Assembly: GCA_938009055.1 (NCBI GenBank)
Contig: CALLIO010000050.1
Span: 1 to 10,003, forward strand
Origin: an uncultured Altererythrobacter sp.
Lineage (GTDB): Bacteria; Pseudomonadota; Alphaproteobacteria; Sphingomonadales; Sphingomonadaceae
DNA length: 10,003 bases
Reading direction: 5' to 3'
The translations under genes and the position numbers were made by a program. Under the pieces are notes generated by a model. The model was given only the letters and a program-made list of their open reading frames with translations, searched no databases and was not told the origin of the DNA. Each line of letters opens with the position of its first letter. The first letter of the stretch is position 1. Shown piece by piece: positions 6,634-10,003 of the stretch.

Positions 6634-7355
6634 CACGCTGTCTCCCGTTCACGAGTGGTCAGGAATTCGATCTTTTTGTCATAGGGCGCCCCCACGATCA
6701 TCCGGTTCACAAACACTCCGGGCAAATGGATGCTATCGGGATCGAGCGAGCCCTTGGCAACAATCTCCTCCACCTCAACCACGCAGACCTTGCCGCAAGT
6801 CGCCGCTGGCTGATTGAAATTGCGCGCTGTTTTGCGGAAGATGCAATTGCCGGTTTCATCCGCTTTCCATGCTTTGACTATGGCAAGATCGGCAAAGATG
6901 CCTTCTTCCAAGATATAATCCTGCGGGCTGTCATCGCGCCCCTTAAACGCTTTCACTTCCTTACCTTCTGCCACCTGCGTGCCGACACCGGTTTTGGTGT
7001 AAAAGCCGGGAATGCCCGCACCGCCTGCGCGCATCCGCTCTGCCAGCGTGCCTTGCGGGCAAAATTCGACTTGCAATTCGCCGGACAGAAACTGGCGTTC
7101 GAATTCTTTATTCTCGCCGACATAGCTCGAAATCATTTTGGCCACTTGTTTGGTGCGAAGGAGCTTGCCGATCCCTTCATTGTCGATGCCTGCATTGTTG
7201 GAGGCAAAGGTGAGGCCGGTAACGCCGCTGTCCTGAATCGCATCAAGCAGACGTTCGGGGATGCCGCAAAGGCCAAAACCGCCGCTGGCGATCAGCAATC
7301 CGTCTTCAAGCAGCCCGTCCAAAGCCGCGGCTGCATCGGGGTAAATCTTGCTCAT
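6633..7355 (-). CDS. scoA: Succinyl-CoA:3-ketoacid CoA-transferase subunit A
   Basis: The 240-residue alpha subunit of the acetoacetate-activating CoA-transferase. The glycine-rich oxyanion/CoA loop GGFGLCGIPE is at 25-34, and the family signature C-P-Q-G-T-L-A-E-R-M-R-A-G-G-A-G-I-P-G-F is at 99-118. Full family length, no broken residues. The ATG at 7353-7355 precedes the typical M-S-K-I-Y start; only a weak AAGAG ribosome site is visible upstream. It lies 75 bases after mmsB, so it may be read through from the valine genes or have its own promoter, though no clear -35/-10 pair was found. Its role in leucine and ketone-body use follows from established pathway knowledge; 3-oxoadipate transferase subunit PcaI is the main alternative. 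Confidence 0.92.
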   Translation of the reverse strand: MSKIYPDAAAALDGLLEDGLLIASGGFGLCGIPERLLDAIQDSGVTGLTFASNNAGIDNEGIGKLLRTKQVAKMISSYVGENKEFERQFLSGELQVEFCPQGTLAERMRAGGAGIPGFYTKTGVGTQVAEGKEVKAFKGRDDSPQDYILEEGIFADLAIVKAWKADETGNCIFRKTARNFNQPAATCGKVCVVEVEEIVAKGSLDPDSIHLPGVFVNRMIVGAPYDKKIEFLTTRERETA

Positions 7356-7430
7356 TTGGGTACTCTTGTGGGGGCCAGAGATAAGTCGAGATAACCCATA
7401 GATGATGGGAGACCTCGCAAGATGGTGACC

Positions 7431-8300
7431 TTAAAGCGTCTTGATGATCGCTGAAAAGTCGAGTCCTTCATTACCAGCCCCGGCGAAATCTTCATAGAGT
7501 TTTGCAGCCTGTTCGCCCATCGGAGTTTTTGCGTCAGAAGTGCCCGCCGCTTCCATCGCGAGGCGCAAATCCTTCAGCATCAGCGCGGTTGCAAATCCGC
7601 CGGCATAATCATTGTCAGATGGGCTTTGCGGACCAACGCCTGGAACCGGGCAATAGCTTGTCATCGACCAGTTTTGCCCGCTTGAAACGCTGGAAATATC
7701 GTAGAAGGTTTGCGCATCTAGACCCAGCTTTTCAGCCATTGCAAAAGCTTCGCATGTGCCCGCCATATGGATCGCGAGTAGCATGTTGTTGCAAATCTTG
7801 GCCGCCTGTCCATTGCCTGCATCGCCTGCGTGGATCACGGCCTTGCCCATCGCTTCTAGGATCGGCTGGGCCCGCCCAAAGGCACTTCCGGTCCCGCCCA
7901 CCATAAAAGTCAGCGTGCCGCTAGCGGCCGCGGCAATCCCGCCGGAAACGGGCGCATCGACCATTTCGTAACCGCCTGCTTCAGCTGCCAAAATCACTTC
8001 GCGCGCAGTGGCAACGTCAATTGTCGAGCAATCGAGGAAGACCGCGCCTGCTGGTGCAACGCCGATAACTTCCGCCTCGTATACGCCTTTTACAATCGCG
8101 CCATTGGGCAGCATGGAGACGACAGCTTCTGCGCCTTCGCACGCTTCCTTGGCACTGGTGAAGGTCGCACAGCCATTGCCTTGCGCTGCCTCCAGCGCAT
8201 CGGGGCTAAGGTCAAAAGCGCGCACTTCATGGCCCGCTTTCACAAGGTTTGCGGCCATTCCTGCGCCCATATTGCCAAGGCCGATAAATGCGATTTTCAT
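7431..8300 (-). CDS. mmsB: 3-hydroxyisobutyrate dehydrogenase
   Basis: The 289-residue NAD-dependent enzyme oxidises 3-hydroxyisobutyrate to methylmalonate semialdehyde in valine breakdown. Residues 1-30 form the nucleotide-binding fold with G-L-G-N-M-G at 7-12. D-A-P-V-S-G-G at 115-121 is the substrate loop. G-N-G-Q-A-A-K-I-C-N-N at 162-172 holds the catalytic Lys168 and the conserved asparagine. The start is the ATG at 8298-8300, seven bases after a strong GAGGAAG site and directly before the M-K-I-A-F-I-G strand; an in-frame GTG-type extension upstream would add 18 residues unlike the family. A REP-like inverted repeat begins 5 bases beyond the ribosome site. Two upstream neighbours supply the two preceding pathway steps, which makes this assignment stronger than for other beta-hydroxyacid dehydrogenases such as tartronate semialdehyde reductase. 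Confidence 0.92.
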   Translation of the reverse strand: MKIAFIGLGNMGAGMAANLVKAGHEVRAFDLSPDALEAAQGNGCATFTSAKEACEGAEAVVSMLPNGAIVKGVYEAEVIGVAPAGAVFLDCSTIDVATAREVILAAEAGGYEMVDAPVSGGIAAAASGTLTFMVGGTGSAFGRAQPILEAMGKAVIHAGDAGNGQAAKICNNMLLAIHMAGTCEAFAMAEKLGLDAQTFYDISSVSSGQNWSMTSYCPVPGVGPQSPSDNDYAGGFATALMLKDLRLAMEAAGTSDAKTPMGEQAAKLYEDFAGAGNEGLDFSAIIKTL

Positions 8301-8316
8301 AAGTGCTTCCTCATCA

Positions 8317-8421
8317 TTCGTCATCGCGAGCGGTGAAACCGCGCGGCGATCCATGAACCGACCGCCAGCGTGATTGTTGCTCCATGGATTGCCGCGTCAC
8401 TGCGTTCCTCGCAATGACGAG
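8317..8421. repeat. Inverted pair of REP-like palindromic units
   Basis: Two 41-base units, 8317-8357 and 8381-8421, lie in opposite orientation around a 23-base spacer. By hand alignment 28 of 41 positions agree; the ends are best kept (TCGTCATyGCGAG and CGCGGCrATCCATG). Each unit can also fold on itself: ATCGC with GCGAT in the left, ATTGC with GCAAT in the right. The left unit has an added perfect hairpin GCGGT-GAA-ACCGC at 8330-8342. The pair fills most of the gap between the hydratase stop and the mmsB ribosome site. The CGTCATTGCGAG core resembles dispersed palindromic repeats known in many bacterial genomes; this is recalled, not searched. Confidence 0.75.
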
Positions 8422-8431
8422 TTTTGAGAGG

Positions 8432-9238
8432 TCACCGCCCCTTCCACGCACCCTCGCGCTTCTCAATAAACGCCGCCATGCCTTCAGCCTTGTCTTCAGA
8501 GGCGCACAGGATCTGGAAGATGCGCCGTTCCATTATCAGCCCTTGGTCAAGGCTGACTTCAAAGGCGGAATTGACCATTTCCTTGTTAGCAATCGTCGCC
8601 ATCGGCGGTTTGGCCGCGATGGTACCAGCGGTCTTGATCGCATCAGCGACGAGGTCAGCCTGAGGGACAACGCGCACGATCAAATTCGCCCGCTCGGCCT
8701 CTTCTGCGCCCATCATCCGGCCAGTGAGGCACATTTCCATCGACTTGGATTTGCCAATCGCGCGGGTCAAACGCTGCGAACCACCCATGCCCGGCGCAAC
8801 ACCCAGATTGATCTCTGGCTGGCCGAATTTCGCATTGTCGCTAGCCAAGATAAAGTCCGCCATCATCGCCAGCTCGCACCCGCCGCCCAATGCAAAACCA
8901 TTGACCGCTGCGATCCACGGCTTGCGGGTCTTCTTCACAATCTCAGAAGTCCAAGGCGCGAAGAAATCTTCCAAGTAGAAATCCGCCGCTGCCTTGTCCG
9001 ACATTTCCTTGATGTCTGCGCCAGCGGCAAAGGCTTTCTCGCCAGAGCCGGTCAGTACCGCGCACAATTGACTGTCATCTGCCTGATAGGCGGCGAAGGC
9101 CTGGATCAGTTCATCGAGCACAGTGGAATTAAGCGCGTTCAATGCCTTGGGCCGGTTGAGCGTGATCAGCGTGACGCCCTTGGCCCCTTGCGCATCGGTT
9201 TCAACCAGAATTGTTTCGTAGCTCGCGGTGTTAGTCAT
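8432..9238 (-). CDS. Enoyl-CoA hydratase (crotonase), probably methacrylyl-CoA hydration
   Basis: A 268-residue crotonase very like the mitochondrial short-chain enoyl-CoA hydratase. A-A-G-A-D-I-K-E-M at 71-79 gives the first oxyanion-hole region. G-F-A-L-G-G-G-C-E-L at 114-123 holds Glu122, and F-G-Q-P-E-I at 138-143 holds Glu142; these match the two catalytic glutamates of the rat enzyme (Glu144, Glu164). The C-terminus AAFIEKREGAWKGR is also typical. It adds water to enoyl-CoA. The adjacent hydrolase and MmsB point to methacrylyl-CoA in valine degradation, though activity on crotonyl-CoA is likely too. The start chosen is the ATG at 9236-9238, which overlaps the hydrolase stop as ATGA, a classic coupled junction; an ATG five codons upstream (9251-9253) has a poorly placed ribosome site. 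Confidence 0.9.
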   Translation of the reverse strand: MTNTASYETILVETDAQGAKGVTLITLNRPKALNALNSTVLDELIQAFAAYQADDSQLCAVLTGSGEKAFAAGADIKEMSDKAAADFYLEDFFAPWTSEIVKKTRKPWIAAVNGFALGGGCELAMMADFILASDNAKFGQPEINLGVAPGMGGSQRLTRAIGKSKSMEMCLTGRMMGAEEAERANLIVRVVPQADLVADAIKTAGTIAAKPPMATIANKEMVNSAFEVSLDQGLIMERRIFQILCASEDKAEGMAAFIEKREGAWKGR

Positions 9239-10003
9239 ATGAGTGGTTTCCATTCTTCTTGCGGCGGCAGCGGCGCGAATATTTCGGCAAGCAACTCCTC
9301 GCTCACGTCTTCAGGTGTCGCCGGATCCCAGGCCGGGTCGTTGGTCTTGTCCGTAATCACCGCGCGGACCCCTTCGGCAAAATCGGGGCGAGTGAGAACG
9401 CGGCTGGCGATGCGGTATTCCATGACCATATTCTCTTCAAAGCTCGCCAGTTCCCGGCTTACCTGCAATTGCCGCAAAGCAACCTTGCAAGTCTGGGGTG
9501 ATTTGGTGCCGAGCGTATCGCGCTCCTTCGCAGCCCAATCACTTTCCGCTCCTTCAAGGCTGGCGAGAATATCCTCGTAAGTATCCGAAGCGAAATGTTT
9601 GGCGATCCGGTCGGCATTTTCCTCCAGCCGCGCTTTGGGCGGAGTGCCAACCGCTTCGGAAAGAATTCCGGCTGCACGGCGCGGCGTTTCAAAGATGCGC
9701 GCCTTCAAATCATCGAGCATGTCAGACGGTGTGTAATGCGTCGCAAGACCAGCCCACAGGCACTCTGCCCCGTCAAGCCGCGCGCCGGTGAGCGCAAGGA
9801 ATTGCCCCAGCCGCCCACCAAGGCGCGACAAATACCAGCCGCCACCAACATCGGGGAAGAGACCAATACCGGTTTCCGGCATGGCGAAACGGGTGTTTTC
9901 GGTTGCGACACGGATTTTGGCAGGCTGCGAAATGCCCACGCCGCCGCCCATCGTAATCCCGTCCATAAAGGCGATCACGGGTTTGGCATAAGTGAACAGC
10001 TGA
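9235..10003 (-). CDS. 3-hydroxyisobutyryl-CoA hydrolase (5' end beyond window)
   Basis: The frame is open to the right edge; about 255 C-terminal residues are visible, starting QLFTYAKPVIAFMDGITMGG. The run A-K-P-V-I-A-F-M-D-G-I-T-M-G-G-G-V-G is the hallmark of this crotonase-fold hydrolase. M-P-E-T-G-I-G-L-F-P-D-V-G-G-G holds the Glu and Asp that correspond to the catalytic pair of the human enzyme (HIBCH). The C-terminal half, with SRVLTRPDFAEGVRAVITDK, separates it from ordinary hydratases. It releases CoA from 3-hydroxyisobutyryl-CoA, the step after hydration and before MmsB. Its TGA overlaps the hydratase ATG by 4 bases, so the two are translationally coupled. Usual family length is about 350, so roughly 100 N-terminal residues lie outside the window. 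Confidence 0.92.
   Translation of the reverse strand, partial: QLFTYAKPVIAFMDGITMGGGVGISQPAKIRVATENTRFAMPETGIGLFPDVGGGWYLSRLGGRLGQFLALTGARLDGAECLWAGLATHYTPSDMLDDLKARIFETPRRAAGILSEAVGTPPKARLEENADRIAKHFASDTYEDILASLEGAESDWAAKERDTLGTKSPQTCKVALRQLQVSRELASFEENMVMEYRIASRVLTRPDFAEGVRAVITDKTNDPAWDPATPEDVSEELLAEIFAPLPPQEEWKPLI

Noticed and set aside
6726..7394. Long plus-strand open frame opposite scoA
   Set aside because: It is a shadow of a conserved CoA-transferase gene, has no ribosome site and no recognisable domain.
7395..7409. CCCAT-agatg-ATGGG hairpin between mmsB and scoA
   Set aside because: Only a 5-bp stem without a T-tract; too weak to call a terminator.
8384..9580. A 398-codon plus-strand open frame opposite the hydratase and hydrolase genes
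   Set aside because: It is antisense to two strongly recognised genes, resembles no family, starts inside the REP-like repeat and reflects codon bias of the real minus-strand genes.

Overview
The window looks like ordinary chromosomal DNA from an alphaproteobacterium, most likely a sphingomonad of the Erythrobacter/Altererythrobacter kind. That placement is an inference from moderately high GC, the protein style (alanine/acid-rich, many enoyl-CoA hydratase and CoA-transferase relatives) and the presence of a TonB-dependent receptor. No 16S, tRNA or other marker is present to prove it. Nearly all bases are coding; no gap exceeds 300 bases, and no transposase, phage gene, CRISPR array, tRNA or rRNA was seen.

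Layout. (1) Bases 2-2042, plus strand: the 3' part of a TesB-like acyl-CoA thioesterase (cut by the left edge), then a complete saccharopine-dehydrogenase-like NAD(P)-binding oxidoreductase. (2) Bases 2054-2079: a GC-rich hairpin between convergent genes, probably a shared terminator. (3) Bases 2086-4242, minus strand: a ZnuD-like TonB-dependent outer-membrane receptor with signal peptide, plug and barrel. It has a near-perfect Zur-type palindrome at 4271-4289, directly over its likely promoter. (4) Bases 4322-4362: two adjacent hairpins, one with a T-tract, that end the next transcription unit. (5) Bases 4388-10003, minus strand: seven co-directional genes. In transcription order they are 3-hydroxyisobutyryl-CoA hydrolase (cut by the right edge), enoyl-CoA hydratase, 3-hydroxyisobutyrate dehydrogenase (mmsB), succinyl-CoA:3-ketoacid CoA-transferase A and B (scoA, scoB), a small four-helix membrane protein and a nitronate-monooxygenase-family flavoprotein.

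How they work together. Hydratase, hydrolase and MmsB perform three consecutive steps of valine degradation (methacrylyl-CoA to 3-hydroxyisobutyryl-CoA to 3-hydroxyisobutyrate to methylmalonate semialdehyde). ScoAB activates acetoacetate, an end product of leucine degradation and ketone bodies. This part of the window is therefore a branched-chain amino acid/ketone catabolic cluster. Several junctions overlap by 1-11 bases, which implies translational coupling. A pair of inverted REP-like units sits between the hydratase gene and mmsB.

I see no clearly new multi-gene system. The best leads are the Zur-controlled zinc receptor with an unusually glutamate-rich external loop, the REP-like inverted pair whose two units differ by a compensatory base change, and the uncharacterised membrane protein/flavoprotein pair at the end of the CoA-transferase operon.
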